Assembly: GCF_000007705.1 (NCBI RefSeq)
Contig: NC_005085.1
Span: 3,233,752 to 3,297,751 of the forward strand
Reading direction: 5' to 3'
DNA length: 64,000 nucleotides
Source of the DNA: Chromobacterium violaceum ATCC 12472
GTDB lineage: Bacteria > Pseudomonadota > Gammaproteobacteria > Burkholderiales > Chromobacteriaceae
This document shows, piece after piece, positions 17,039-25,967 of the stretch (positions are counted from its first letter, which is position 1; each line of letters begins with the position of its first letter). Below the pieces are notes generated by a model that was not told the DNA's origin, searched no databases, and saw nothing but the letters and a program-made list of their open reading frames with translations. The position numbers and the translations under genes are program-made.

Positions 17039-17598
17039 CGCTCGTCCTCCCGGCTCCAGCGCGTCGAAAAACACTCGCGCAAGCTCATGCGCGCGCGGTA
17101 CAGCAATACAGAACAGTTGGTCGCGGTGATCTCCAGATTGTTACAGATGTCGGCGATCTCCATCCCCATCACCTCGCGCATCGCGAACACCATCGCGGTG
17201 CGTCGCGGCATCACCTTGGAGCACTCCTCGAACACCTGCCAGAACTGCTTGGACACCAGCTGCGACTCCGGCCCGCTCCAGGCGCGCACCGGCTCCCGCC
17301 AATGGCCGTCCTGCGTGAACAGGCCGTCGAAATCGCCGTCGTCGCATTCCTCGTCCAGCGATTCGAACAGTTTCTCCTTGCCCTTGCGGCGCAAGGCGTC
17401 GATCAACTTGAAACGCAAGATCGACGTCAGCCAGGTGCGCAGCGTGGACTTGCCGGAAAAACCGTCCCGCGCCTCCAGCGCCGCCAGCAGCGTCTCCTGC
17501 ACTGCCTCCTCGGCGGCGTCGCGCTCGCGCAGCTGGGCCAGCGCGTAGCGCAGCAGATAAGGACGTTCTTGTTCTATCGCCTGCGGATCGACCGTCAT
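17035..17598 (-). CDS. ECF-type RNA polymerase sigma factor
   Basis: A 187-residue sigma-70 family protein. Region 2 covers RYALAQLRERDAAEEAVQET and STLRTWLTSILRFKLIDALR; region 4 covers ECSKVMPRRTAMVFAMREVM, then EIADICNNLEITATNCSVLL. GGGAG precedes the ATG. The gene starts four bases after the radA stop and overlaps its zinc anti-sigma. Likely a stress-responsive factor released when the anti-sigma is oxidised; the signal is inferred. Confidence 0.88.
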   Translation of the reverse strand: MTVDPQAIEQERPYLLRYALAQLRERDAAEEAVQETLLAALEARDGFSGKSTLRTWLTSILRFKLIDALRRKGKEKLFESLDEECDDGDFDGLFTQDGHWREPVRAWSGPESQLVSKQFWQVFEECSKVMPRRTAMVFAMREVMGMEIADICNNLEITATNCSVLLYRARMSLRECFSTRWSREDER

Positions 17599-17601
17599 GC
17601 G

Positions 17602-18963
17602 CTACTCCCTGCAGTATTCCACCGCCTGATCCAGGCGGTCCACGGCCAAGACCTTCAGGCCCTCGATTTCCTGCCGCGGCTTGTTGGCGGTGGGCACGAT
17701 GGCGCGGGTGAAGCCCAGCTTGGCCGCCTCCTTCAAGCGTTCCTGGCCGCGCGTCACCGGCCGCACCTCGCCGGCCAGGCCCACCTCGCCGAACACCACC
17801 AGCTTTTCCGGCAGCGCCTTGTTGCGCAGCGACGAAACCATGGCCAGGATGATGGCGAGGTCGGCGGCCGGCTCGTTGATCTTGACGCCGCCCACCGCGT
17901 TGAGGAACACGTCCTGGTCGAAACAGGCGACGCCGCCGTGGCGGTGCAGCACCGCCAGCAGCATGGACAGACGGTTCTGCTCCAGGCCGACGGTGAGACG
18001 CTTGGGCTGGAAGCCGTGGCAGTCGTCGACCAAGGCCTGGATTTCCACCAGCAGCGGCCGCGTGCCTTCCTGCGTCACCAGCACGCAGGAGCCGGCGACG
18101 TCGTCGCGATACGAGGAAAGGAAGATGGCCGACGGATTGGACACGCCCTTCAGGCCGCGGTCGGTCATCGCGAACACGCCCAGCTCGTTGACCGCGCCGA
18201 AGCGGTTCTTGATCGCGCGTATCATCCGGTAGCTGGAGTGGGAGTCGCCCTCGAAATACAGCACGGTGTCCACCATGTGCTCCAGCACGCGCGGACCGGC
18301 CAGCGAACCTTCCTTGGTCACATGGCCGACCAGCAACACGGTGATGCCGCTCTGCTTGGCCATCCGCGTCAGCTGCGCCGCGCACTCGCGCACCTGCGAC
18401 ACCGAGCCCGGCGCCGACGTCACCTGCTCGGTGTAAAGCGTCTGGATCGAGTCGATCACCACCACTTCCGGCTGCTCTCGCTTCAGCGTTTCCAGAATGT
18501 TCTCGATGCAGATCTCGGCCAGCAGATCGACGCTGCTGGTATCCAGCGCCAGTCGCGAGGCGCGCAAGGCGATCTGCTGCGCCGATTCCTCGCCGGAAAC
18601 GTAGAGCACCTTGCGGCTGCGGCCGATCTGAGACAAGGCCTGCAGCAGCAGCGTGGACTTGCCGATGCCCGGGTCGCCGCCGATCAGCACCACCGCGCCG
18701 CGCACGATGCCGCCGCCCAGCACGCGGTCCAGTTCGTCGATGCCGGACGGATCGCGCGGGGTTTCCTCGGTCTGCACCTCGGACAGTTTCTGCACCTTGG
18801 TGACGTTGGCCGCCCAGGACTGGAAGCGGGGACTGGCGGCGGCCGGCGCGGCCACCGCCTCCACCAGCGTGTTCCAGGCGCTGCAGTGCGGGCACTGGCC
18901 CTGCCACTTGGGCGACTGTCCGCCGCACTCGGTGCAGCTGAATACGGTTTTGTTCTTGGCCAT
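17602..18963 (-). CDS. radA: DNA repair protein RadA
   Basis: A 453-residue protein when started at MAKNKTVFSCTECGG, the standard family length. The N-terminal C4 zinc finger is CTECGGQSPKWQGQCPHC; Walker A is GGDPGIGKST; the RadA-specific KNRFG motif is in RAIKNRFGAVNELGVFAM. The C-terminal Lon-like domain contains VGGVKINEPAADLAIILAMV and GEVGLAGEVRPV. It promotes branch migration in recombinational repair. It appears to head an operon with the ECF sigma factor. Confidence 0.95.
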   Translation of the reverse strand: MAKNKTVFSCTECGGQSPKWQGQCPHCSAWNTLVEAVAAPAAASPRFQSWAANVTKVQKLSEVQTEETPRDPSGIDELDRVLGGGIVRGAVVLIGGDPGIGKSTLLLQALSQIGRSRKVLYVSGEESAQQIALRASRLALDTSSVDLLAEICIENILETLKREQPEVVVIDSIQTLYTEQVTSAPGSVSQVRECAAQLTRMAKQSGITVLLVGHVTKEGSLAGPRVLEHMVDTVLYFEGDSHSSYRMIRAIKNRFGAVNELGVFAMTDRGLKGVSNPSAIFLSSYRDDVAGSCVLVTQEGTRPLLVEIQALVDDCHGFQPKRLTVGLEQNRLSMLLAVLHRHGGVACFDQDVFLNAVGGVKINEPAADLAIILAMVSSLRNKALPEKLVVFGEVGLAGEVRPVTRGQERLKEAAKLGFTRAIVPTANKPRQEIEGLKVLAVDRLDQAVEYCRE

Positions 18964-19102
18964 CGGAGAAAAATCAGGGGGTACCAAAGGCGGAAGGATA
19001 GCAGGACGGCGCGAAACCGGCAGTCAAAAAACGCCTTGGCGCCGGCTCCGCGCCCGGCCGCGGAGGACAGCGGCCTCTACCGGGAAGGCGCTCGACGGGC
19101 TT

Positions 19103-19636
19103 TCAGCCCGGATTGCGCCCCGGATCGGACTTGTTCAGTTCCTTGATGATGTTGAGCAGTCGCTTCTGGTCCTCGGCCGGCGCCGACGACGCGCTCTTGG
19201 CGGAATGGCCGCTGCGAATCGCGCGCATCACGGCCGCTACCTGCGGATCGCTCTTGGCGGCGCGGTCGGCCTCCTCGCTGCTCATCAGGTCCGGCAGGCC
19301 GGTCTGTCCGGCCGACGAAGTGGAGCCGCTGGCGGGATGCTTGCCGGCCACCGCCGGCGTCGTGCCGGAGGCCGGCTGCGCCGCGACTTCCGGCAACGGC
19401 TCCATCGTTTCCAGCTTGTTTTTGGCCATGTATTCGTTCATCTCGCGCCAGCCGGCGTAGATGAAGGCCTTGTCGGCATTCGGATTGCGCTGGTAACACT
19501 CTTCCAGCGAGCGGCCGGTCTGGCGGCAGGCGGCGCCTATCGCCTTGTCCGAATCCTTGCTCAGGCCGGTCACGCTGTTCACGTAGTTGCAGCCGCCCAG
19601 CAGCAGCGCGCAGGCCAACAGCAGCAGTCTCTTCAT
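19103..19636 (-). CDS. putative lipoprotein of unknown function
   Basis: A 177-residue protein with a lipoprotein signal peptide: MKRLLLLACALLLGGC, lipobox LGGC at residues 13-16. GAGAGGG precedes the ATG. The mature part includes a helix-rich region with two Cys (AACRQTGRSLEECYQRNPNA) and a Ser/Thr/Pro/Ala-rich middle. No known domain. It is the last gene of the leftward hpnCDE-SDR cluster, 14 bases after the SDR stop. Confidence 0.75.
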   Translation of the reverse strand: MKRLLLLACALLLGGCNYVNSVTGLSKDSDKAIGAACRQTGRSLEECYQRNPNADKAFIYAGWREMNEYMAKNKLETMEPLPEVAAQPASGTTPAVAGKHPASGSTSSAGQTGLPDLMSSEEADRAAKSDPQVAAVMRAIRSGHSAKSASSAPAEDQKRLLNIIKELNKSDPGRNPG

Positions 19637-19650
19637 GCCCTCTCCCCGTT

Positions 19651-20412
19651 TCAGCCGCGCGGTTTGCGCAAGTCCAGCTCCACCACTTCCCCGCTGCGGC
19701 CGCGGCTGTCCGCGCCCAGCCAGTACAGGAAATGCGGCATCAGGTCGGCCAGATCGGCGCGCTCGCTCTTGTCCTCGCCCGGATGGGTGCGGTTGCGCTG
19801 CGGCGAATTGACCGGCCCCGGCAACAGCAGGTTGACGCGCAGACTGGGCAACATCTCCCATTCGTCGGCCGCCACCTTGGTCAGGTACGGCAAGCCGGCG
19901 TTGGAAGCGCCGAAACCGCCCCAGTAGGCGGCCGGATGCAGGGCATGGTGCTCGCCGACGAACAACACCGACGCGTCCGGCGCCTCCTTCAGCAGCGGCA
20001 GGCAGGCGCGGGTCAGCGCGAACGGCGCCACGGTGTTGATCCGATACTGGTTCATCCACTCTTCTATGGTCTGGTTGGTCAACGGCGACAATGCATAGAA
20101 ATGCGAGGCGCAGTGCGCGATGCCGTCCAGGCGCCCGAACTCGCGCTGGATGGTCAGCGCCAGCTGGTTGAACTCGTTCTCGCCCGCGTTCAGCAGGTCA
20201 AGCGGCACCGCCGCCGGCTCCGGCCCGCCGGCCGCCACGATTTCATCGTAGACCTTCTCCAGCCCCTTGACGCTGCGCGAGAGCAGCACCACGGTGGCGC
20301 CGTGGCGGGCGAAAGTCAGCGCGGCTTCGCGTCCTATGCCCTGCGAGGCGCCGGTGATCAGGATCACGCGCCCTGCCAGCGCGTCTTGGGCAAATTCGGT
20401 CTTCATCGTCAT
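19651..20412 (-). CDS. YciK-like SDR-fold protein lacking the catalytic residues
   Basis: A 253-residue short-chain dehydrogenase/reductase homologue of the YciK group. The nucleotide motif is intact (TGASQGIG, residues 20-27). The active site is not: NAG is CAS (101-103), the Ser segment is VGEHH (152-156), and the WGAYAASK-type YxxxK motif reads WGGFGASN, so Tyr is F167 and Lys is N171. AGGAA precedes the ATG at 20412, which overlaps the hpnE stop. It probably binds a nucleotide but is unlikely to be a normal oxidoreductase. Confidence 0.85.
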   Translation of the reverse strand: MTMKTEFAQDALAGRVILITGASQGIGREAALTFARHGATVVLLSRSVKGLEKVYDEIVAAGGPEPAAVPLDLLNAGENEFNQLALTIQREFGRLDGIAHCASHFYALSPLTNQTIEEWMNQYRINTVAPFALTRACLPLLKEAPDASVLFVGEHHALHPAAYWGGFGASNAGLPYLTKVAADEWEMLPSLRVNLLLPGPVNSPQRNRTHPGEDKSERADLADLMPHFLYWLGADSRGRSGEVVELDLRKPRG

Positions 20413-21680
20413 GGTTCTATTCCTAAGTCCTGCAATGCGGCCGCCGCCGCGGCCACGCCGCTGCGCGCCGCTCCTTCGAGCGTCGCCGGGTAATCGGGAT
20501 GCGCCCAATCTCCGGCCAGATAGATTCCTCGCCGCGCCGTTCTCGCCCCCGGCCTCTCCAGGCCGACCTCGCTGGCGAACGTCGCCCGCTTTTCCACGAT
20601 CACGCGGCTGTGCGCGGGCGCGGGCAGATGCGGCGCCAGCCTGCGCGCGTCGGCCAACGCCCTGGCCACCAGTTCCTCCGCGCCGGGCAACTCCGCCGGC
20701 GCGCTCAGCACCGCCGCCACCAGGCCGGACTCGCCGGCCAGCGCCTCGCGGTCGAATAGCCAATCCATGCCGCCGCCGCTGACGCCCAGCATCGGCGCGG
20801 GCAGCCGCGGCGAAACGCCAAAGCGCAGGTAGACGGTGGCGATCGGCCAGTAACGGTAGGCAGCCAGCGCGGCGCGCAAGGCCGGATCGTCCAACAGTTC
20901 CGCCGCATGGTAGGGCGCGGCGGCGCATATCACCGCATCATACCTCTCATCGTCCACTTGCGGCCTGTCTGCAGTCGAAGTGATCGTCCTCGCCCGGCAA
21001 CCTGCGCGCAAATCAGCGCCTTTCCCCTCCAGCCAGCGCCAGGCCGGCTCGGGAAACAGCGCGGACAGTCCCGCCGCCGGCAGCAGCAGGTCGCTGGCCT
21101 CGCGCCGCGCGCCTAGGCTGTCGCGCAAGGCAGCGGCCAGCACCCGCATCGACGCGCGCTCAGGCGGCGTATTCAACGCCGACAGCACCATCGGCCGCCA
21201 AAAGTCGTCCCTCAGCCTGCGGCTCTGCCCCTGCTCCTCAAGCCATGCCTCCACGCTGCGGTCGGCCGCCAGCCTGTAGCCGTCGCGCCGCAAACGGCCC
21301 AGCGCGCGCGCCAGCAGCCATTTGTCGCGCCAGCCCAGTCCGCGCGCCGCCAGCAAACCGGCCGCCAGATGCAACGGCGCCGGCAGCCGGGGGCAATCCA
21401 GGCTCAAACCGCCTTCCCGCCGCCATTGCAGCGGCCTGCGCAGCAACAGGCGATCTGGATCGGCGCCGACTGTCCGCATCAAGCGCAGGCATTCTGCATA
21501 AGCGCCGAGCAGGATGTGCTGACCATTGTCAAATCTGTCGTCTCCGCGGCCGCTGCAGCGCGCGCGGCCGCCCGGCTCGCGACCGGCCTCATAGACGGTG
21601 ACATCGGCATGGCCGGCCAGTTCCACCGCCGCGGCGAGCCCGGCCCAGCCGGCGCCCACCACCGCCACCCTGGGCTTCAC
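20409..21680 (-). CDS. hpnE: hydroxysqualene dehydroxylase HpnE
   Basis: A 423-residue FAD-dependent enzyme that reduces hydroxysqualene to squalene. It starts with GTG at 21680, overlapping the hpnD stop (GTGA). The dinucleotide motif is VAVVGAGWAGLAAAVELAGH; GRARCSGRGDDRFDNGQHIL is the second FAD contact typical of amine-oxidase/phytoene-desaturase-type proteins; the C-terminal FAD motif is GIYLAGDWAHPDYPATLEGA. Third gene of the hpnC-D-E operon. Confidence 0.9.
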   Translation of the reverse strand: MKPRVAVVGAGWAGLAAAVELAGHADVTVYEAGREPGGRARCSGRGDDRFDNGQHILLGAYAECLRLMRTVGADPDRLLLRRPLQWRREGGLSLDCPRLPAPLHLAAGLLAARGLGWRDKWLLARALGRLRRDGYRLAADRSVEAWLEEQGQSRRLRDDFWRPMVLSALNTPPERASMRVLAAALRDSLGARREASDLLLPAAGLSALFPEPAWRWLEGKGADLRAGCRARTITSTADRPQVDDERYDAVICAAAPYHAAELLDDPALRAALAAYRYWPIATVYLRFGVSPRLPAPMLGVSGGGMDWLFDREALAGESGLVAAVLSAPAELPGAEELVARALADARRLAPHLPAPAHSRVIVEKRATFASEVGLERPGARTARRGIYLAGDWAHPDYPATLEGAARSGVAAAAAALQDLGIEP

Positions 21681-22522
21681 GGCTTGTAGCCGAAGGTCCA
21701 GGTTTTCCAGGCCAGCCACAGCTTGCGCACCGGGGTCAGCGACAGGCGCTGGTTCAGCACCTTGGCCGGGCCGTCCAGGCTGATCTCTTCCAGCGTGGCG
21801 CGGTAGATCGCCGCCATCAACAGGCCCGGTCGCTGCGACTTGCGGTCGGCCGCCGGCAGCAGTTCCCATGCTTTGCGGTAATGCTGGTGCGCGCGCTCGA
21901 TCTGGAAAGCCATCAAGGCCTTGAAAGCCTCGCTCTCCTCGTAGTGGAGGATGTCCATCGCCGGGCAGTTGAAACGCTGCAGCTCTTCCATCGGCAGGTA
22001 GATGCGGTCGCGACGCGCGTCTTCGCCGACGTCGCGGATGATGTTGGTCAGTTGGAAGGCGATGCCCAGCTCGTGCGCGTACTCCAGCGTGCGCTCGTCG
22101 CTGTAGCCGAAAATGCGCGCCGCCAGCTTGCCCACCACGCCCGCCACCCGGTGGCAGTACAGCAGCAGGTCCTGGAAACGCTGGTAGCGGACCATGCTGA
22201 GATCCATCTCCATGCCGTCGACAATCTCTTCCAGTTCGGATTGCGGGAGCTGGAATGCTTCGAGATGCGGCAGCAGCGCGCGCATCACCGGATGGTCGGC
22301 CTCGCCGCGATAGGCGCGCTGCACCTGGCCGCGCCACCAGGCCAGCTTGGCCTGGGCCACGTTCAGGTCATGGCATTCGTCCACCGCGTCGTCCACCTCG
22401 CGGCAAAACGCATACAACGCGGTGATCGCCCGACGCCGTTCTTCCGGCAGGAAACGGAAGCTGTAATAGAAACTGGAGCCGCTGGCCGCGGCCTTGTCTT
22501 CGCAATACTGATCGGGCGTCAC
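21677..22522 (-). CDS. hpnD: presqualene diphosphate synthase HpnD
   Basis: A 281-residue trans-isoprenyl diphosphate synthase that condenses two farnesyl diphosphates to presqualene diphosphate. I chose the GTG at 22522 because GGGGGAGAGG precedes it and the family begins TPDQYC; an upstream in-frame GTG at 22537 lacks such a site. The two Asp-rich motifs are REVDDAVDE and RDVGEDARRDR. Operon with hpnC upstream and hpnE overlapping downstream. Confidence 0.93.
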   Translation of the reverse strand: MTPDQYCEDKAAASGSSFYYSFRFLPEERRRAITALYAFCREVDDAVDECHDLNVAQAKLAWWRGQVQRAYRGEADHPVMRALLPHLEAFQLPQSELEEIVDGMEMDLSMVRYQRFQDLLLYCHRVAGVVGKLAARIFGYSDERTLEYAHELGIAFQLTNIIRDVGEDARRDRIYLPMEELQRFNCPAMDILHYEESEAFKALMAFQIERAHQHYRKAWELLPAADRKSQRPGLLMAAIYRATLEEISLDGPAKVLNQRLSLTPVRKLWLAWKTWTFGYKP

Positions 22523-22592
22523 GCGCCTCTCCCCCACTGTCGGCCGATCCGTCTCCGGACCGGCTGCATTCCGTTTTCGGCGCCGCGCCGGC

Positions 22593-23405
22593 TCACTTGG
22601 CCCGGCACGCCCGCCACATCATGTAGATCCAATCGCGGCCGCCCAGCACCGGCCGCCGCGTGAACACGTCGCCGTCCGCGGCGTGCAGCTTGCTCAGAAT
22701 GCGCTCTCCGCCCATCACGATCAGCCGCAACTCCAGCCCCAGCCGGCCCCGCAACGTTTTGCCCAGCGGCGCGCCGGCCTGCAGCATCTTGCGCGCCCGC
22801 TCCACCTGGAACAGCATCAACGCGCGCCACTTGGCGTCGAAGCGGCCGGCGGCGATCTGCGCCTCGTCGACGCCGAAGCGCGCCAGATCCTCCTGCGGCA
22901 GGTAGACCCGGCCCTTGCGCCAGTCCAGCGCCACATCCTGCCAGAAATTGATCAGCTGCAAGGCGGTGCAGATGCCGTCCGCCTGCGCCAGGCTGCGCGG
23001 ATCGGTTTCGCCGTACAGCGCCAGCATCAGCCTGCCCACCGGATTGGCGGAACGGCGGCAGTAGTCGACCAGCTCGCCAAAGCTCTGGTAGCGCGTCTTG
23101 ACCACATCCTGGCGGAAAGCGGACAACAAGTCGCGCATAGGCTGCAGCGGCAACGCATGCTCTGCGACGGCCGCCGCAAGCGGGGCCATCAGCGCGATTC
23201 GCGTCGGCTCGCCGGCCGCGATGCGGTCCAGGTCCGCCTCTATGCGGTCCAGCTCGGCCAAGCGCTCGGCCGGCGCCGCGTCGCCCTCGTCGGCCACGTC
23301 GTCCGCGTAGCGGGCGAAACGGTAGATGGCGTGCACCGCGCGCCGCATCCTGCGCGGCAGCAGCAGCGAGCCTACCGGGAAATTCTCGTAGTGGCCGACC
23401 GACAT
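22593..23405 (-). CDS. hpnC: hydroxysqualene synthase HpnC
   Basis: A 270-residue squalene/phytoene-synthase-fold protein that converts presqualene diphosphate to hydroxysqualene. Motifs: FARYADDVADEG (first Asp-rich) and LINFWQDVALDWRKGRVYLP (second). AGGAGG precedes the ATG. It is the first gene of hpnCDE. No squalene-hopene cyclase (shc) or other hpn gene is in the window. Confidence 0.92.
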   Translation of the reverse strand: MSVGHYENFPVGSLLLPRRMRRAVHAIYRFARYADDVADEGDAAPAERLAELDRIEADLDRIAAGEPTRIALMAPLAAAVAEHALPLQPMRDLLSAFRQDVVKTRYQSFGELVDYCRRSANPVGRLMLALYGETDPRSLAQADGICTALQLINFWQDVALDWRKGRVYLPQEDLARFGVDEAQIAAGRFDAKWRALMLFQVERARKMLQAGAPLGKTLRGRLGLELRLIVMGGERILSKLHAADGDVFTRRPVLGGRDWIYMMWRACRAK

Positions 23406-23549
23406 CGGCGTCCTCCTGGGTATCCGGGCCGCCGATTATACCCGACGCCCCGTTACAGCGTCCTTCTCGCTGACAATGCCATGCCCGGATGTCCTGAACC
23501 ATGCCGCCGGCGCCGCCGCGGCAATTTTCACTTTTTCTCCCGCAAGGTA

Positions 23550-23578
23550 TTTACAAGCCGGAAGGACACGCATAGAAT
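23550..23578 (+). promoter_or_regulatory. sigma-70 promoter of tRNA-Ala copy 1
   Basis: TTTACA and TAGAAT separated by exactly 17 bases. The start point would lie about 25 bases before the tRNA. Confidence 0.65.
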
Positions 23579-23610
23579 GCGCAGCACTGTGAACGCAGCG
23601 ACGGACCAAC

Positions 23611-23686
<76 letters not shown>

Positions 23687-23709
23687 ACCGACTGCTTCAC
23701 GATGAAACC

Positions 23710-23733
23710 AGCCCGCGCACGCGGGCTTTTTTC
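23710..23733 (+). terminator. intrinsic terminator after tRNA-Ala copy 1
   Basis: Stem AGCCCGCG / CGCGGGCT with loop CA, followed by TTTTTT. Confidence 0.85.
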
Positions 23734-23802
23734 ATTGCCACCGCCCGCCCCGCGACGAAGCCGCCAAAGCATTCGTCGCCGCCAGCCAGCGCCCATCCGC
23801 GC

Positions 23803-23826
23803 AAAAAAAAGCCGGCCCCAGCCGGC
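23803..23826 (-). terminator. intrinsic terminator after the flavoprotein gene
   Basis: Leftward reading: GCCGGC, loop TGGG, GCCGGC (stems 23811-23816 and 23821-23826), followed by eight T. It starts 12 bases past the stop at 23838. Confidence 0.85.
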
Positions 23827-23837
23827 TTTTCCACCCA

Positions 23838-25880
23838 TCAGGACCGACTCAGCCACAAGCCGCCCAAAGACGCGCCGTCGCCCCCGCCCTTGGCCGCCTC
23901 GGCCAGTCTGGCCTCGTACGCTTCCCTCACCTCGGTCGGCACGCCCCTGACCGGCTTGGCCGACTCGGCCAGACGCTCGCGCAACGCGCCGCCCAGCGCA
24001 TCGGCGAATGCTTCGCGCGCGGCCCCGTCCGCCACCGCCTCGGCCTGACGCGACAAGTCCTCCGGCAGCCGCAAACGCGCGAGCCTGGCCTGAAAGGCCG
24101 GCAAGCTTTCGCGCGTCAAACGCTCCAACATCGGCAGCAGCTCTCTTTTCAGCATATCCTCCGCCACCTGCTCGACAAATCGCTGGCCATCCAGGCGCCG
24201 CAAGGCGATCGACTCCTGAATGAAACCCGAAGCATCGCGCTCGGCCAAATCGGGATGCCGCATGGCAAGACCCGCCCGGAGCATGGTGCGGTTGTCGCTG
24301 GTGAAATTGTTCTCGCCATTGCCGACATAAGCCGGCATCAGGCCGGACAAGGCGGCGGAAGCCGCCTTCACCGTGCCCAGCTGCGGCGACACCACCACGG
24401 AAGCCACTTCGGCGCCCACCTGGTTTTCCACTTCCCGCACGACGCTGCGGGTGCCTTCCTTGATGAAATAATCGCGCGCGGCGAGGAAATCCCTTACCTG
24501 GCTGCGCAGCACATCCCAATCCGCGCGCGCGCCGCCCTCCGGCCGCATCGCCATCAGCCCGGCCTCGATTTCCGCCGCGGACGCGCCTGCCAGCAGCATA
24601 TTCGACAGCGCCTCGCCCCCAGCCTCAGGCAAGCGATCCAACTGGCCCAGTATGCGTTCGGCGGCATGATCCAGATAGGTGTGCTGCACCCTGCCCGCCA
24701 GTTGCGCCACCGCGGCGCCGACGACAACCAGGCCGCCATCGCTGTTCGCGCCACGGCTCTGCAGGCCGAGCACGGTGCGGAAAGGCTGGTCGCTGTAAAC
24801 CTGGTCATAATCGTAAACCGGCTCCAACTGGGCTGCGATTTCGCCCAGCATGGCGCCGGCGCTGCCCGGCTTGTTGATGTCCTGGCCCAGCGCGTAGACG
24901 TAGTAGTCGGCCTGCAAGCTGTGCGCGGCCTGCGATGCGCCGCCGCCCGGCGCGGTATAGCTCAGGCCCACCCCGCCGGCCTCCGTCGGCGAGATCTCCA
25001 AGGCATCCACTTTATGCAGCGCGCTTTTAGCCAACTCCGGCGCGAATTTCAGCTGATTGCCATCCAGCAGCACAGGCGCGGTGGTTCGCACAAACCACGC
25101 CACCTTGGCGCCGAGCTCGCCCGCGCGCTCCACGGCGTCAATGCCGGCATTGGGCCCATGGACCACCACGATTTTTCCGGCGAAGCGGGACGGATCCGCG
25201 TCGCTGGCGCGCATGAACTCGTCCAGATCCATCACCTTGCCGCGCAAGGCCTCCGGCTGGGACAGGCGGATATTGCCCAGGCGCTTTTCCGCCTCGGTTT
25301 GCGGCGCGGCCCGGTTCCAGATGCTGGTATGCGGGCCCGCGCCGGCGCCCAGCACCACCTGGCGGCTGTCCAGCACCCTGCCGTCGTCCAGCGTCAGGCG
25401 GAAGCAGCCGTCGTCAAGACGGCGGATATCTTTCACCTGAGCCTCCAGGCGCTCGGCGCCCAGCGATTCCAGTCTGCCGATCTGCCGGCCATTGCCGGCG
25501 GCGAATTCGCCCCGGTCCGCATAGCCGGGATCGTAGGCCGGCGCGCGCTCGCCCCACTGCCCGATGATTTCGTTTTGATGATTGATGTAGCCCTGGCCGC
25601 GCACCGACGGCGACCACGCGTCCTCAACGCCGATGACGCTGACCTTGCCCAGCAGCGGCTGGTCGGCTCCGACGCCTTCAAAGCGGCCCGCCATTTCATT
25701 GGCGAGATAGGCGATGCTGCTGCCCGCGCCGATGAAGGTCACCTCGCGCAAGCGGTGCGGATCCAGCCCGGAGCCGGCATCCCCCACTTTTCCGCTTTCA
25801 GCCGCGCCTTGCGCGCGGCCCGATTCCTGCGCCGAGCCGACCGGACCGGCCGGCAGATGCAGTCTGTGCCCGATGAGCAT
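23838..25880 (-). CDS. large FAD/NAD(P)-binding protein with an unknown C-terminal domain
   Basis: A 680-residue protein; GGGAGAAG precedes the ATG. Residues 1-45 are Gly/Ala/Ser-rich and look disordered. A Rossmann FAD-type motif follows: EVTFIGAGSSIAYLANEMAG from about residue 46. Further flavoprotein-like elements are RVLDSRQVVLGAGAGPHTSI and KIVVVHGPNAGIDAVERAGE (second nucleotide fold), then YYVYALGQDI. About 250 residues at the C-terminus, helical and rich in Glu, Arg and Ala, match nothing I know. Monooxygenase-like flavoenzyme is the nearest guess. It stands alone between two tRNA loci; the disordered N-terminus would also suit a secreted effector (speculative). Confidence 0.7.
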   Translation of the reverse strand: MLIGHRLHLPAGPVGSAQESGRAQGAAESGKVGDAGSGLDPHRLREVTFIGAGSSIAYLANEMAGRFEGVGADQPLLGKVSVIGVEDAWSPSVRGQGYINHQNEIIGQWGERAPAYDPGYADRGEFAAGNGRQIGRLESLGAERLEAQVKDIRRLDDGCFRLTLDDGRVLDSRQVVLGAGAGPHTSIWNRAAPQTEAEKRLGNIRLSQPEALRGKVMDLDEFMRASDADPSRFAGKIVVVHGPNAGIDAVERAGELGAKVAWFVRTTAPVLLDGNQLKFAPELAKSALHKVDALEISPTEAGGVGLSYTAPGGGASQAAHSLQADYYVYALGQDINKPGSAGAMLGEIAAQLEPVYDYDQVYSDQPFRTVLGLQSRGANSDGGLVVVGAAVAQLAGRVQHTYLDHAAERILGQLDRLPEAGGEALSNMLLAGASAAEIEAGLMAMRPEGGARADWDVLRSQVRDFLAARDYFIKEGTRSVVREVENQVGAEVASVVVSPQLGTVKAASAALSGLMPAYVGNGENNFTSDNRTMLRAGLAMRHPDLAERDASGFIQESIALRRLDGQRFVEQVAEDMLKRELLPMLERLTRESLPAFQARLARLRLPEDLSRQAEAVADGAAREAFADALGGALRERLAESAKPVRGVPTEVREAYEARLAEAAKGGGDGASLGGLWLSRS

Positions 25881-25967
25881 TTTCTTCTCCCAGTGTTGAT
25901 ACGGTCGTTTTACCGACCGGACCCGCCGGGCAATATAAAAATTTGCTCATCCAATACCGTCAACGGC

